Shown here: one piece after another, positions 29,670 through 38,064 of the stretch
Numbering within the stretch: position 1 is the stretch's first letter
How the letters are laid out: every line of letters starts with the position of its first letter
Assembly (NCBI GenBank): GCA_027315205.1
Contig: DAHUYM010000001.1
Coordinates: 62,001 to 126,000, forward strand
DNA: 64,000 nt
Direction: 5' to 3'
Origin: Leptospirillum sp.
GTDB lineage: Bacteria > Nitrospirota > Leptospirillia > Leptospirillales > Leptospirillaceae
The notes under the pieces: generated by a model
What the model was told of the DNA's origin: nothing
The model's database searches: none
Seen by the model: the letters and a program-made list of their open reading frames with translations, nothing else
Translations under genes and position numbers: made by a program

Positions 29670-30713
29670 TTAGGCGGCCGGACCCTTTTCGATCCCGACC
29701 GAATCCTCGACGCCCCCGTCTTCATAGGTCGTCGGAGGGGGGATGCGCTCTTCGATCCGGACCGCCCGGCTGTGCCGGAAGACCCCGGGACGGGCAAGAA
29801 ACCGAAGAATGCCTTCGATACGGACTTCCGCGGGATCGCTCGAATAGCGGTCCAGAGGAAAGACGTCACCGGGTTTCCAGTCCAGGACATCCCTCAGCCT
29901 GAACTCGGCCTTGCCGAGAAAGACGTTGATCTCCACCGGGACTTCCTCGATACGTTCCTTGAGCCTGTGTATCCAACGGTTGTCCACTTCGTACTGGTCG
30001 CTCTGGAACCCGGTGTACAGCTTTTCCTTGATCGGCTCGACCGTCGAATAGGGAATGCAAATATAAATGGTCCGTCCCTGACCGTCGACCTCGAGCTTGT
30101 AGGGCATTGTGATGACCATTTCCGTCGGGGCCACGATGGCGGCGAACTGAGGGTTGATTTCCGACCGGATATACGTGATCGGCATGTTGTAGACAGGCGC
30201 CCATGCTTTTTCGAAATCCCCGATCGCAAGGTCCAGAATATTACGGGAGATCCGGGCTTCGATCGGGGAGAAATCCCGTCCCTCGATTTTGACGTGACCA
30301 CGTCCTGAACCACCGAACATGTGGTCGACCAGGAGGTACACCATACGTGCGTCGATGATGAACAGGATGTTGCGCCGGAGGGATTCGAGGCGGAGGATGT
30401 TGATGTTCGAGGGCATGGGGATTTTCTTCACGAAATCCCCGAATTTGACCATTTCGATCCCCTGAGGGACAAATTCGACAGTTTTCCGGAGCGTCGCGGA
30501 CAGCGTCACCTGAAAAAAACGGGCGAACCGTTCATTGATAATTTCCAGGGTCGGCATTCGACCCCGGATGACGCGCTCCTGGCTCGCCAGGTTGTAGGAT
30601 CTGGCTCCGCCTTCGGTTTCGCCGATCCCCTTGGACTGGGACTCGATCTCCCCTTCCGCAAGACCCCGCAAAAGCGCATTGACCTCATCCTGGGACAGAA
30701 TGCTTTCGGCCAC
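29670..30713 (-). CDS. fliM: Flagellar motor switch protein FliM
   Basis: 347 residues. The N-terminal CheY-P-binding peptide ILSQDEVNALLRG and the FliM core, with MVYLLVDHMFGGSGRG and the C-terminal FliN-like VPVEINVFLGKAEFRLRDVL, are clear. It sits in the cytoplasmic C-ring and reverses rotation. I chose the GTG at 30713 because AGGGAG lies 5 bases upstream and the family starts at this point; a GTG at 30719 is too close to the ribosome site. It is odd that fliM stands without fliL, fliN or other switch genes here. The sigma-54 activator gene follows 243 bp downstream on the same strand. Confidence 0.97.
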   Translation of the reverse strand: MAESILSQDEVNALLRGLAEGEIESQSKGIGETEGGARSYNLASQERVIRGRMPTLEIINERFARFFQVTLSATLRKTVEFVPQGIEMVKFGDFVKKIPMPSNINILRLESLRRNILFIIDARMVYLLVDHMFGGSGRGHVKIEGRDFSPIEARISRNILDLAIGDFEKAWAPVYNMPITYIRSEINPQFAAIVAPTEMVITMPYKLEVDGQGRTIYICIPYSTVEPIKEKLYTGFQSDQYEVDNRWIHRLKERIEEVPVEINVFLGKAEFRLRDVLDWKPGDVFPLDRYSSDPAEVRIEGILRFLARPGVFRHSRAVRIEERIPPPTTYEDGGVEDSVGIEKGPAA

Positions 30714-30761
30714 GAACACTCCCTCTTCTCATCGATAGGATACGGACGCCTTCTCTCGTTT

Positions 30762-30789
30762 TCATCGGAAGACCGGATCCAAAACTTGA
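30762..30789 (-). promoter_or_regulatory. Degenerate sigma-28-like promoter before fliM
   Basis: Read on the minus strand: TCAA, a 16-base spacer, TCCGATGA, compared with the sigma-28 consensus TAAA-N15-GCCGATAA. It lies about 50 bp upstream of fliM. The same TCCGAT core and the same spacer length occur in the better match before the flagellin at 50079. The match is imperfect in both boxes. Confidence 0.35.
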
Positions 30790-31059
30790 TGTGTGCCCCG
30801 GGCATACAGGGATTTCCCGCCGCCCGAAGCCTCCAAAATCTACCTTCTCCCATCCTAAAAGGCAACGAGAGACGATACGTTTCGGGTCGACCCCCTCTTG
30901 TACCGCTCCGGGTCGACCGATATGATTTCATGGGGATGTCGACAGCGGAAAAATTCAGGCCTTATGACGATTCATGATCGATGCATTCATTTTCTTTCCC
31001 TTATTTTTGAGATACCATTATTGATCTTAAATACCTCTTTCTGAACCATGGAGGTTTCA

Positions 31060-32145
31060 ATGTCCTCAAGCATGATTCCCGGCCACGAAAGAAGCCTGAT
31101 TCCGCCGGCACGGTCCCCGGAATCGAATCCCCTTTCCGAGCTCATGGAAGCCTTCCCCGGCCTGATCTACGCGCTCCTCGACGCAGTCCAGTCGGACGGC
31201 ATCGCGATCGCGTCTCCGGATATGGGGACGGGTAAGGACGGGAACCGAATCCTCTATATGAACCGGAAGATGAAGGAAATCGTCGCGCAGATGACCCCCG
31301 ACCTCAGGAAGACTTTCAACATCTCTTCCTCGGATGTCATGGGAGGATCGATCCACCGCTTCCACAAGAACCCCGACCGGATCCGGGATATTCTGCGCCA
31401 GCTCAAGCCCGGCGAAACCCGCATAAACCAGATGATCCCCGTGGGAGCGACACAGATCGCCTCGGTCTCCCAGGCTCTCATCTCCCCGGCCGGAGTAGTT
31501 CTGGGATATGTCACCGTTTTCACCGACGTGACGGCGAAGACCAATCTCGAGAGCCTCGATCACGCGATCGGCGAGATCGCGAGAAAAGCCGAGAATCTCG
31601 CGACCGTCGTCCAGGATCTTTTCGAACGGGGCGAGACGGGGAAGGAAGTCATCCTGACGATGTCGAAAGCCGTCGTGGAAAATGAGACCGGTATGCTGAA
31701 GCTCGGCGAAGTCGTCGATCTCCTGGGAAAACGCTCGGGCGAGATCGGCTCGATCATCGAGACCATCAGCCAGATCGCATCCCAAACCAATCTTTTGGCC
31801 TTGAACGCGGCGATCGAGGCGGCCCGGGCCGGCGAACAGGGAAGGGGGTTCGCCGTGGTGGCAGACGAAGTCCGGAAGCTTGCCGAAAGGACGGCACGCG
31901 CAACGCACGAAATCGAGGTCACCATCCGTCAGGTCCAGGAAGAGACCCAGAAGACCGTCCGTCTCCTGGAAGACAGCCGGAACCGAACTACCCAGAACCG
32001 GACGCTTGCGGAGAAGACCGATTCCGTCCTGAAGGAGATCCAGGAAGGGCATAACTCACTGAAGGAATCGATGTCCGGGATATCGGTCGTGGCAACGGAA
32101 CAAAATAAGATATTGAAGAAATTCCTCGAGGACACCAGGCACTGA
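31060..32145 (+). CDS. Soluble methyl-accepting chemotaxis protein
   Basis: 361 residues from the ATG at 31060; GGAGG lies 5 bases before it, so the ATG at 31048 is rejected. There is no membrane segment or signal peptide. An N-terminal PAS-like region (about residues 25-165, with [13 protein letters not shown] and [17 protein letters not shown]) senses a cytoplasmic signal. The C-terminal coiled-coil signalling domain has the invariant hairpin tip around residues 239-280, including [17 protein letters not shown] and [16 protein letters not shown]. It talks to CheA/CheW, none of which are in the window. It is divergent from fliM, fitting a motility locus. The ligand is unknown; PAS suggests redox or energy sensing. 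Confidence 0.9.
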   Translation: MSSSMIPGHERSLIPPARSPESNPLSELMEAFPGLIYALLDAVQSDGIAIASPDMGTGKDGNRILYMNRKMKEIVAQMTPDLRKTFNISSSDVMGGSIHRFHKNPDRIRDILRQLKPGETRINQMIPVGATQIASVSQALISPAGVVLGYVTVFTDVTAKTNLESLDHAIGEIARKAENLATVVQDLFERGETGKEVILTMSKAVVENETGMLKLGEVVDLLGKRSGEIGSIIETISQIASQTNLLALNAAIEAARAGEQGRGFAVVADEVRKLAERTARATHEIEVTIRQVQEETQKTVRLLEDSRNRTTQNRTLAEKTDSVLKEIQEGHNSLKESMSGISVVATEQNKILKKFLEDTRH

Positions 32146-32165
32146 TTTTCATCCCCACCGGATCT

Positions 32166-33317
32166 CTATGGGAAGCCTCCGTGGCTTTTCCGTTCTTCGC
32201 CCATGCGGTCCCGGACTACGACACGGTCTCCGGGTTTCAGGTCCCCGGACAGGATCACCGAAAAAAGCCCGTCGGTGGGTCCGGGAGCCACAGGAACGGG
32301 AACGAGCGCGTTCCGGTCGAGCTTGAACACGATCGTCCGGTGCCGGAAGCGGGACATGTCGATCTTCTTCAGGAAACGTTCCGACGGACGGAATACGAGA
32401 GAGCCGTTCGGGACCAGGAGCTTTCCGGAAAGCGATCCGACATGGATCGAAACCAGCGCGGTCATCCCCGGTTTCAGGAGCAGGTCGGCATTCGGAACAC
32501 GGGATACCACGTCGTAGGTCACCACATGGGATACGGTTTTCGGATGAACCCTGACCATGACGACTTGCCCCCGGAACACCCTCCCCGGATAGGCCGGCAC
32601 CTGGAACGTCACCTCCTGCCCTTCCCGGACCTGCCCTATGTCCGACTCCGAAACGCGGGTATCGAGCCGCATGTCGGCCAGGTCGTGCGCGATCGTGAAC
32701 AACCGGGGCGTCTTGAAGGCCGATGTCACCGTCTGTCCGATCTGAACGCTTCTCGAAATGACGATCCCGTCGATCGGGGCCCGGATGGTCGTATACCTGA
32801 GATTGGCCCTGGCGAGCGATAGTCCGGCGTTGAGCTCGTCGCGATTCGCGAGGTCCATGGAAAGCTTCCCCTTGTCCTGGTCGTAAACGCTCTGGGCGAT
32901 GATGTGCTTTACCAGAAGATCCTGATCCCTCGTAAGGGACAATCGATCAAGAACGATCTGGGTGTCGATTTTTTTAAGGTTGGACTCGGCTTCCAGAACC
33001 TGGGCCGCGTAGATCGAAGGATCGATCTGGGCCAGAATGTCGCCCTTCCGGACGCGGCTATTGAACTCGGCCCGTATCTGGGTGACGATGCCGCTGACCT
33101 GGGCTCCGACATGGACCGTCTTCAACGCCTTGAGGCGGCCCGTGGCGGTGACCTGCATCTCGAGGTTCCCGATAAACGCCTTTCGGGTCACGAACATGCG
33201 ATTGAGGGAATCCTGCCGGGGATGGAACGCCCATGCGAGCCCTCCGACGATCCCCAAGACCGCGATCAAAACGAGAATCCCCCTCCTGGACCACAGATAC
33301 GTCACGCGTCTCCCCAT
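32166..33317 (-). CDS. macA: MacA-like periplasmic adaptor of an ABC exporter
   Basis: 383 residues from the ATG at 33317; a GTG at 33308 with GGGGAG before it is also possible. One N-terminal membrane anchor (ILVLIAVLGIVGGLAWAF) is followed by the barrel-sandwich pair (KTVHVGAQVSGIVTQI... and TIRAPIDGIVISRSVQIGQ) flanking a helical hairpin, as in RND/MacA membrane fusion proteins. It links the inner-membrane ABC pump to an outer-membrane TolC channel, which is not in the window. It is last in a three-gene operon with the permease and ATPase. Substrate (macrolide, peptide or other) cannot be told. Confidence 0.9.
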   Translation of the reverse strand: MGRRVTYLWSRRGILVLIAVLGIVGGLAWAFHPRQDSLNRMFVTRKAFIGNLEMQVTATGRLKALKTVHVGAQVSGIVTQIRAEFNSRVRKGDILAQIDPSIYAAQVLEAESNLKKIDTQIVLDRLSLTRDQDLLVKHIIAQSVYDQDKGKLSMDLANRDELNAGLSLARANLRYTTIRAPIDGIVISRSVQIGQTVTSAFKTPRLFTIAHDLADMRLDTRVSESDIGQVREGQEVTFQVPAYPGRVFRGQVVMVRVHPKTVSHVVTYDVVSRVPNADLLLKPGMTALVSIHVGSLSGKLLVPNGSLVFRPSERFLKKIDMSRFRHRTIVFKLDRNALVPVPVAPGPTDGLFSVILSGDLKPGDRVVVRDRMGEERKSHGGFP

Positions 33318-33325
33318 CCTTTTTT

Positions 33326-34534
33326 CTATTCGTACCTGAGAGCCGCCATCGGATCGAGCCGGGCCGCCAGGATGGCCGGGTACAGTCCGAAACCGATGCC
33401 CAGAACACCTGAAAATCCGAGGACCCCGATCATGAACGTGACGGGATAGGGCGCGGGCCACCCCGCAAGATCGCGCAATGCGGCGATTCCCGCCGCTCCG
33501 ATGGCGACTCCTCCCAGTCCTCCGATCAGGGAAAGCGTCACGCTCTCGACGAGAAACTGAACGACGATGTCGACCGGCCGGGCTCCGATCGCCATCCGTA
33601 TGCCGATCTCCCGGGTGCGCTCCCGGACGGAGACGAGCATGATATTCATGATTCCGATCCCGCCCACGAAGAGCGAGATCGAAGCGATCGCGCCCAGGAG
33701 GAGTGTGAGGATGAATGCCATCCGGTTGGCGGTCTGGGCGATGTCCGACATCGGATGGACCGAGAAATCCGGACGGCCACCCGGCGGGATATGGTGCCTA
33801 AGGCGAAGCAGGCGGACGATCTCTTCCTTGGCTTCGGACATGCGGTCTGTCCGTACCGCATTCGCCAGAAGCACACCGACGTAGGTCACGCCCATGATCT
33901 GGGATTGCAGCGTCGTGATCGGTATGACGACCATGTCGTCCTGGTCCATCCCCATCGGGGATTGTCCCTTGGCGCTCAGGAGGCCGATGACCCTGAACGG
34001 GGAATGGTTGATCTGTATCCACTGCCCGACGGGATTCCCGAAACCGAAAAGGCGCTGGGCGACCAAATGCCCGAGTACGGCGACCCTGTTCATTGAAGAT
34101 ACGTCGGCCGGGGTAAAGAACGCCCCGTGGGACAGTTCCCAGTTCCGGACGGCAAGGTAGGTGGACTGGGTACCCAGGACGACAGTGGACCAGTTCGCTG
34201 TTGGCGAGAGCACCTGGGCGGCTGTTCTGAGCGCCGCCGACACCGACAGGACCGACGGGCATCCCCGGGCAACCGCCCTTGCATCCTCCAGAGTGAGCGT
34301 CGTGTCTGTTCCGCCTCCCACCTGCGCCCCCGAATCGGTTACGCTTCCGGGGATGACGACGAGAAGGTTCGGTCCCAGGTTCTGGATGCTTTGCATGACC
34401 AGGGTCTTGGCCCCAAGTCCGAGTCCGACCAGGAGAATCACCGATGCCGTACCGATGACGATGCCCAGCATGGTCAGGATGGTCCGGACGGGATTGCGGA
34501 AAAGGGATTGAAGGGCGATGGTTATCAGAGTCAT
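33326..34534 (-). CDS. MacB/FtsX-family ABC transporter permease
   Basis: 402 residues. The N-terminus LFRNPVRTILTMLGIVIGT is the hallmark first helix of MacB-type permeases. A large periplasmic domain (about residues 45-270) comes before three C-terminal helices with the signature GGIGIMNIMLVSVRERTREIGIRMAIGA. It is an inner-membrane mechanotransmission exporter subunit. Unlike Escherichia coli MacB, the ATPase is encoded separately, by the upstream gene whose stop overlaps this start by 4 bp. The adaptor starts 8 bp after its stop. The complex probably exports a peptide, lipid or antibiotic. Confidence 0.93.
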   Translation of the reverse strand: MTLITIALQSLFRNPVRTILTMLGIVIGTASVILLVGLGLGAKTLVMQSIQNLGPNLLVVIPGSVTDSGAQVGGGTDTTLTLEDARAVARGCPSVLSVSAALRTAAQVLSPTANWSTVVLGTQSTYLAVRNWELSHGAFFTPADVSSMNRVAVLGHLVAQRLFGFGNPVGQWIQINHSPFRVIGLLSAKGQSPMGMDQDDMVVIPITTLQSQIMGVTYVGVLLANAVRTDRMSEAKEEIVRLLRLRHHIPPGGRPDFSVHPMSDIAQTANRMAFILTLLLGAIASISLFVGGIGIMNIMLVSVRERTREIGIRMAIGARPVDIVVQFLVESVTLSLIGGLGGVAIGAAGIAALRDLAGWPAPYPVTFMIGVLGFSGVLGIGFGLYPAILAARLDPMAALRYE

Positions 34535-35211
34535 CCCGGAGAACCCTCGAGGATCTTGCCGTCTTTCACACGGATCCGTCGTTGCGCCTGCCGTCCCACT
34601 TCGGGATCGTGGGTCACCACGACCAGGGTGAATCCGTTCTTTTCCCTCAGGCGCTCCAACAGGAGAAGGATCTCTCCGGCCGAAGCGCTGTCCAGGTTCC
34701 CCGTCGGCTCGTCCGCCAGGATGATTCCCGGTTCTGTCACGAGCGCCCTGGCGATCGCGACTCTCTGTTGCTGGCCGCCCGACAGCTGTGACGGGAAATG
34801 TTTTTCCCTGCCGGAGAGTCCGACCCGGTCGAGAATGTTCCTCGCGCGCTCGCGCCTTTCCCCGGAGGGAAGCCTTCTGTAGACAAGAGGCATTTCGACA
34901 TTTTCAAGGGCGGTGGTTCGCGGAATCAACTGAAAATTCTGGAAAACGAACCCGATCCGCCGATTGCGGAGAAGGGCCCGCTCGCCGATATCGAGGAGGC
35001 CGGTTTGTATCCCGTCGAGCCAAACATCTCCGGACGTGGGTTTTTCCAGGAGGCCGAGAAGGTAGAGGAGGGTGGACTTACCCGACCCCGAAGCCCCTTC
35101 GAAGGCCCAATGGACCCCCGCCGGGATTTCGAGCGACACGCCGGAAACCGCCGACACTTCTTCGTCGCCGACGCGGAACCGCATGGTCACGTCCACGAGC
35201 CGGGCTTCCAC
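34531..35211 (-). CDS. ABC transporter ATPase (MacB/LolD type)
   Basis: 226 residues if it starts at GTG 35211, which fits the family start (VEARLVDVTMRFRVGDEEVS); longer frames add an implausible leader overlapping the pyrophosphatase gene. All nucleotide-binding motifs are present: Walker A GASGSGKST, Q-loop VFQNFQLIPR, signature LSGGQQQRVAIARAL, Walker B IILADEPTGNLD, and the switch His in VVVTHD. It powers the adjacent permease and overlaps it by 4 bp. AAAGGGG lies directly before the start, an unusually close ribosome site, so the exact start is uncertain. Confidence 0.93.
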   Translation of the reverse strand: MEARLVDVTMRFRVGDEEVSAVSGVSLEIPAGVHWAFEGASGSGKSTLLYLLGLLEKPTSGDVWLDGIQTGLLDIGERALLRNRRIGFVFQNFQLIPRTTALENVEMPLVYRRLPSGERRERARNILDRVGLSGREKHFPSQLSGGQQQRVAIARALVTEPGIILADEPTGNLDSASAGEILLLLERLREKNGFTLVVVTHDPEVGRQAQRRIRVKDGKILEGSPG

Positions 35212-35257
35212 CCCCCTTTCGATCGGTCCTCCCGTCCGAACTTCGACCCCTGGGGCC

Positions 35258-35815
35258 TTATGAAGTTGGATTTTTTCTCTTGGGCTTTTTGAATTTCTTG
35301 TCGTAAAGCGCCCGGGACTCGATAATCGTGCGTTTGGCTTCCGCGTTTCCTTCGATCCCCTTGACGACCACTTTCTTGTTTTCGAGGATTTTATAGTCTT
35401 CCAGGAACCGCTGGATTTTCCGGAGAGTATGGGGAGGAACGTCCTCGACGTGCCTGTAAGCGTTGAAGGAGGGGTCCTTGGCAAGAACGGCCAGAACCTT
35501 GTCGTCCATCTCGCCCCCGTCTTCCATCCGGATGATTCCGATCGGACGGACGGTGGCGATCACACCCGGCGAAAGCGGATCTTCTCCCAGGATAAAAACG
35601 TCCAGCGGGTCGTTGTCTTCGCAGTACGTCCTCGGGATGAGTCCGTAGTTGGCAGGGTAGTAGACGGCGCTATAGAGGATCCGGTCGACCCGGACCAGAC
35701 CGGTTTCCTTGTCGAGTTCGTATTTTATCCGGCTCTGATAGGGAATTTCGACGAAAATATCGAATTCGTGGGGAAACTCGGAACCAAGCGCGATATCGTG
35801 CCAGGGGTTGAACAC
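35258..35815 (-). CDS. ppa: Inorganic pyrophosphatase (family I)
   Basis: 185 residues from a GTG at 35815, which has AAGGAG 7 bases upstream; longer frames to 36049 add non-homologous sequence. The hexameric family I pattern is complete: HEFDIFVEIPYQSRIKYELD near the start, YPANYGLIPRTYCEDNDPLDVFILG carrying the metal-binding aspartates, and DDKVLAVLAKDP. It hydrolyses pyrophosphate to phosphate in the cytoplasm and pulls biosynthetic reactions forward. It lies between the PilZ gene (64 bp upstream) and the ABC exporter genes (46 bp downstream), which may share a transcript. Confidence 0.97.
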   Translation of the reverse strand: MFNPWHDIALGSEFPHEFDIFVEIPYQSRIKYELDKETGLVRVDRILYSAVYYPANYGLIPRTYCEDNDPLDVFILGEDPLSPGVIATVRPIGIIRMEDGGEMDDKVLAVLAKDPSFNAYRHVEDVPPHTLRKIQRFLEDYKILENKKVVVKGIEGNAEAKRTIIESRALYDKKFKKPKRKNPTS

Positions 35816-35879
35816 AGAAAAACTCCTTTCCGAAGGGACGTGAATACAGGATTTGGGAAACGTGCCGACGGCCCCTAGA

Positions 35880-36509
35880 CTACCCGATCCGGCTTTTCGA
35901 GGCAACGGGAGGGGACGGTCCGGAGCGGACATCCTGGATTTCCTCGCGTTGCCGCACGACAATATACTGGACGAGCTGATCCTGAAAACGCGGCGACATC
36001 TTCTCGAACAGCGCCACGACACAATACGGATCGTTGCCGCCTTTTCCATCGCCTTTCATCGACCCCAGGACGCGTCCTGCGGTCTGGATCTCGACCGGGG
36101 GAAAAACGGGAAGGTCCAGGAGAAGGACGATACGTTCGTCCGGCTCGTAGGGCCTGTGCGACCCGAACAGAAGTCCGGTCCCCGAGATTTGCACGCATGA
36201 CGGCCTCGGAAAGACGACCGTTTCCCCCCTCGACACTTTGCCGAGGACCGTCATCATCTGGTTCAGTCGTTCATCGAGGGATTGAAAAAGGAAGAGCCAG
36301 GGAACCTGCTCCTCCCGGGAGCCCCAGGAAGAGGGATAGACCGGAAGGATCCTGCGTCTCGGAACGAGCGTTTCGTCTGGGGACTCGGAACGTGCGGAAT
36401 CATGGGCGATCGGGAAAACATCGGACACAAAAAAAGGGCCCATTTCCTTTTTCAGGCCCTCGAAGGTCTCGCGGTCGCAGAGGGTTACCTCTGGAGGTGC
36501 TTCAGGCAT
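35880..36509 (-). CDS. PilZ-like domain protein
   Basis: 209 residues. The C-terminal half (about residues 90-190) has the PilZ beta-barrel pattern, with SCVQISGTGLLFGSHRPYEP resembling the (D/N)xSxxG motif and VGRVLGSM-type strands (QTAGRVLGSM). The RxxxR c-di-GMP-binding motif is not clear, so binding is uncertain. The N-terminal half is unassigned. It is soluble. Its start overlaps the small gene at 36502 by 8 bp. With the HD-GYP protein at 18.6 kb it suggests c-di-GMP control of motility or attachment. Moderate confidence in the domain, low in function. Confidence 0.65.
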   Translation of the reverse strand: MPEAPPEVTLCDRETFEGLKKEMGPFFVSDVFPIAHDSARSESPDETLVPRRRILPVYPSSWGSREEQVPWLFLFQSLDERLNQMMTVLGKVSRGETVVFPRPSCVQISGTGLLFGSHRPYEPDERIVLLLDLPVFPPVEIQTAGRVLGSMKGDGKGGNDPYCVVALFEKMSPRFQDQLVQYIVVRQREEIQDVRSGPSPPVASKSRIG

Positions 36510-36702
36510 AAAAATCGATTCGACGCTGTTCCGTTGACCCGGAACGCTCCCCTTCGGGCTTCCGCTCGTTCATTTCGAGTTGGGGCGGTTTTTCTTCGGT
36601 TTTCCGGTGAGGTTTCGGAGCGTCGGCCGGAGGACGGGTGTCGCGGACGCCGGGCAACGGATTGTCGAGATTCGCCGTCTGGTTGATGCCGAACTGGGGC
36701 AC
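36502..36702 (-). CDS. Small hypothetical protein, 66 residues
   Basis: A GTG start at 36702 is preceded by an excellent ribosome site (GAGGAGG, 4-base spacer) and the end overlaps the PilZ gene by 8 bp, so I take it as real. The protein starts (M)PQFGINQTANLDNPLPGV and then becomes a highly charged, Pro-, Glu- and Lys-rich disordered tail. No domain is recognised and there is no signal peptide. Context (unknown gene at 36737, PilZ, flagellar neighbours) hints at motility or envelope roles, but that is only context. Confidence 0.6.
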   Translation of the reverse strand: MPQFGINQTANLDNPLPGVRDTRPPADAPKPHRKTEEKPPQLEMNERKPEGERSGSTEQRRIDFYA

Positions 36703-36736
36703 GGTTCCTCCTCGAATTTACCGGATCGTTTCGGGA

Positions 36737-37162
36737 TCAGACATGACGGTTGATCTTAAGGCCCTGGAAATAGAGATCCGCGGTGCGGGCGGCCCGTGCG
36801 GAATCCTCGTAGGTCGCGAGCGTCGAAAAGCCCTCGCCACCGTCCGATTTCGGAGGGGCGATTTCCTGCGTCCCGTAGTGATTTCTTATCATCTTTGTAC
36901 CGTCCCGGGAATCCGTGAGCCTGACGCGCACGTCGGTCATCACGGAATCCCCCACGGGGGCCGTGTAGACCGTCACGGTTCCGGGCTGGTTCCCGACCCG
37001 GTCCAAAGACGCAATGATGCGATCCGACACGGCGACAGGCGACTCCATCGCCTGATGGGGCGTGGGATCATCTTCCCGGGCCATGCTCCGAATCCCGTTA
37101 CTTCCATCCCTGGAAGAGGCGGGAAACCGCATATCTGATTTCGTAACCGGACTTATGGACAT
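36737..37162 (-). CDS. Hypothetical protein, 141 residues
   Basis: It starts MSISPVTKSDMRFPASSRDG behind GAGGAAAAGG. It has no signal peptide or membrane segment and a low-complexity N-terminal third. A more ordered part follows (SDRIIASLDRVGNQPGTVTV through TDVRVRLTDSRDG), with a final helix ending LYFQGLKINRHV. I recognise no family. A good sigma-70-type promoter lies 40 bp upstream (37202-37229), making it the first gene of a unit with the 66-residue protein and the PilZ protein. The position right after the glycosyltransferase operon terminator marks a new transcript. Confidence 0.6.
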   Translation of the reverse strand: MSISPVTKSDMRFPASSRDGSNGIRSMAREDDPTPHQAMESPVAVSDRIIASLDRVGNQPGTVTVYTAPVGDSVMTDVRVRLTDSRDGTKMIRNHYGTQEIAPPKSDGGEGFSTLATYEDSARAARTADLYFQGLKINRHV

Positions 37163-37201
37163 CCTTTTCCTCTGTCTCGGGGTATACTCCTATTCTTATT
37201 T

Positions 37202-37229
37202 ACTATAACACAAATGCTATCACGGTCAA
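37202..37229 (-). promoter_or_regulatory. Sigma-70-type promoter of the 37162-35880 unit
   Basis: On the minus strand: TTGACC (37229-37224), a 16-bp spacer, TATAGT (37207-37202). Both boxes are close to consensus, and the A/T-rich surroundings contrast with the GC-rich genes. It reads into the gene starting at 37162. Confidence 0.7.
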
Positions 37230-37340
37230 GGTTGGGGTACCGGGAACACTCCAGCGCCGAAAGACAACACTATATTTAATAAAAAAAAATTATTAACGTC
37301 CCGCCGGAGCTTTGAAACGCCACGCACTCTTTTCCGCTCC

Positions 37341-37366
37341 GAAAAGGGAGCCAAAGCTCCCTTTTC
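37341..37366 (-). terminator. Terminator of the glycosylation operon
   Basis: GAAAAGGGAGC, the loop CAAA, then GCTCCCTTTTC: a perfect 11-bp stem whose A and T tails make it work in either direction. It begins 24 bp after the stop of the last gene of the sigma-54 operon (stop at 37391). Confidence 0.9.
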
Positions 37367-37390
37367 AGAAACGGACACACGAAAGAGAGT

Positions 37391-38047
37391 TCAAGCGGTG
37401 ACCGTGATCGAATGATGGAACGTCTCCGCGGAAACGAGACCCTTTTCGAAAATCGGAGTCAGCTCGTATTCCACGAGATCGGCAAGCAGGATCCAGTCCT
37501 GTGTCTCCTGAGCGGACAGCATCCCCTTCAGCAGTTCTTCGAAACGGTTTTCGTCCGGAACAAGAATGAGAGGCGCTTCAGACGACAGCTGGGGATGGCT
37601 CTTCTGGATCGACCGTATCTGGTCGACGAGGACCTGGGCGGTCACCATCGCCTCGATTCCCTGGACATATGGCCCCCCCTTATCCTTGTAGGGACCATCA
37701 CCCCTGAAAACGACATCTATGTTGCCTTTCCTGAGATTGCGTCCGATCTCGGAAAAAAGATTCGTGACGGAAGAAAGATGGGAAATGAGGGTGAGGGAGG
37801 ATTCCCGGAGGATCTCGTCGAGATTTTCGGTGCGGATTCGGATCTCCGTCGCATCCCCGACCGAAGATCCTTCCAGATACTGTCCATCCTGATAGATCGG
37901 GGTCCCGTCCAGAAGAATCTCCTCCACCACCCGATCGCAGGGAAGGTGGTGTTTCACAATATCCGTCATCATTCCCCGGATACCTTCCGATTCCTCGATA
38001 TCCAGGTTGACGGGACGATCGTCGATCACAATCTTGCGGTTTTTCAT
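37391..38047 (-). CDS. Hypothetical protein, last gene of the glycosylation operon
   Basis: 218 residues from the ATG at 38047 (AAGGA 9 bases upstream). I do not recognise a family. The protein is acidic and soluble, starting MKNRKIVIDDRPVNLDIEES with a possible ubiquitin-like N-terminal part (DRVVEEILLDGTPI through GDATEIRIRTENLDEIL). A mostly helical remainder follows, including SSLTLISHLSSVTNLFSEIG. It lies 17 bp after the GT9 gene and just before a terminator, so it is expressed with five glycosyltransferase genes. It could be a chaperone, scaffold or flagellin-binding adaptor; that is speculation from context. Confidence 0.75.
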   Translation of the reverse strand: MKNRKIVIDDRPVNLDIEESEGIRGMMTDIVKHHLPCDRVVEEILLDGTPIYQDGQYLEGSSVGDATEIRIRTENLDEILRESSLTLISHLSSVTNLFSEIGRNLRKGNIDVVFRGDGPYKDKGGPYVQGIEAMVTAQVLVDQIRSIQKSHPQLSSEAPLILVPDENRFEELLKGMLSAQETQDWILLADLVEYELTPIFEKGLVSAETFHHSITVTA

Positions 38048-38064
38048 GGGGATCTTCCTTTCTC

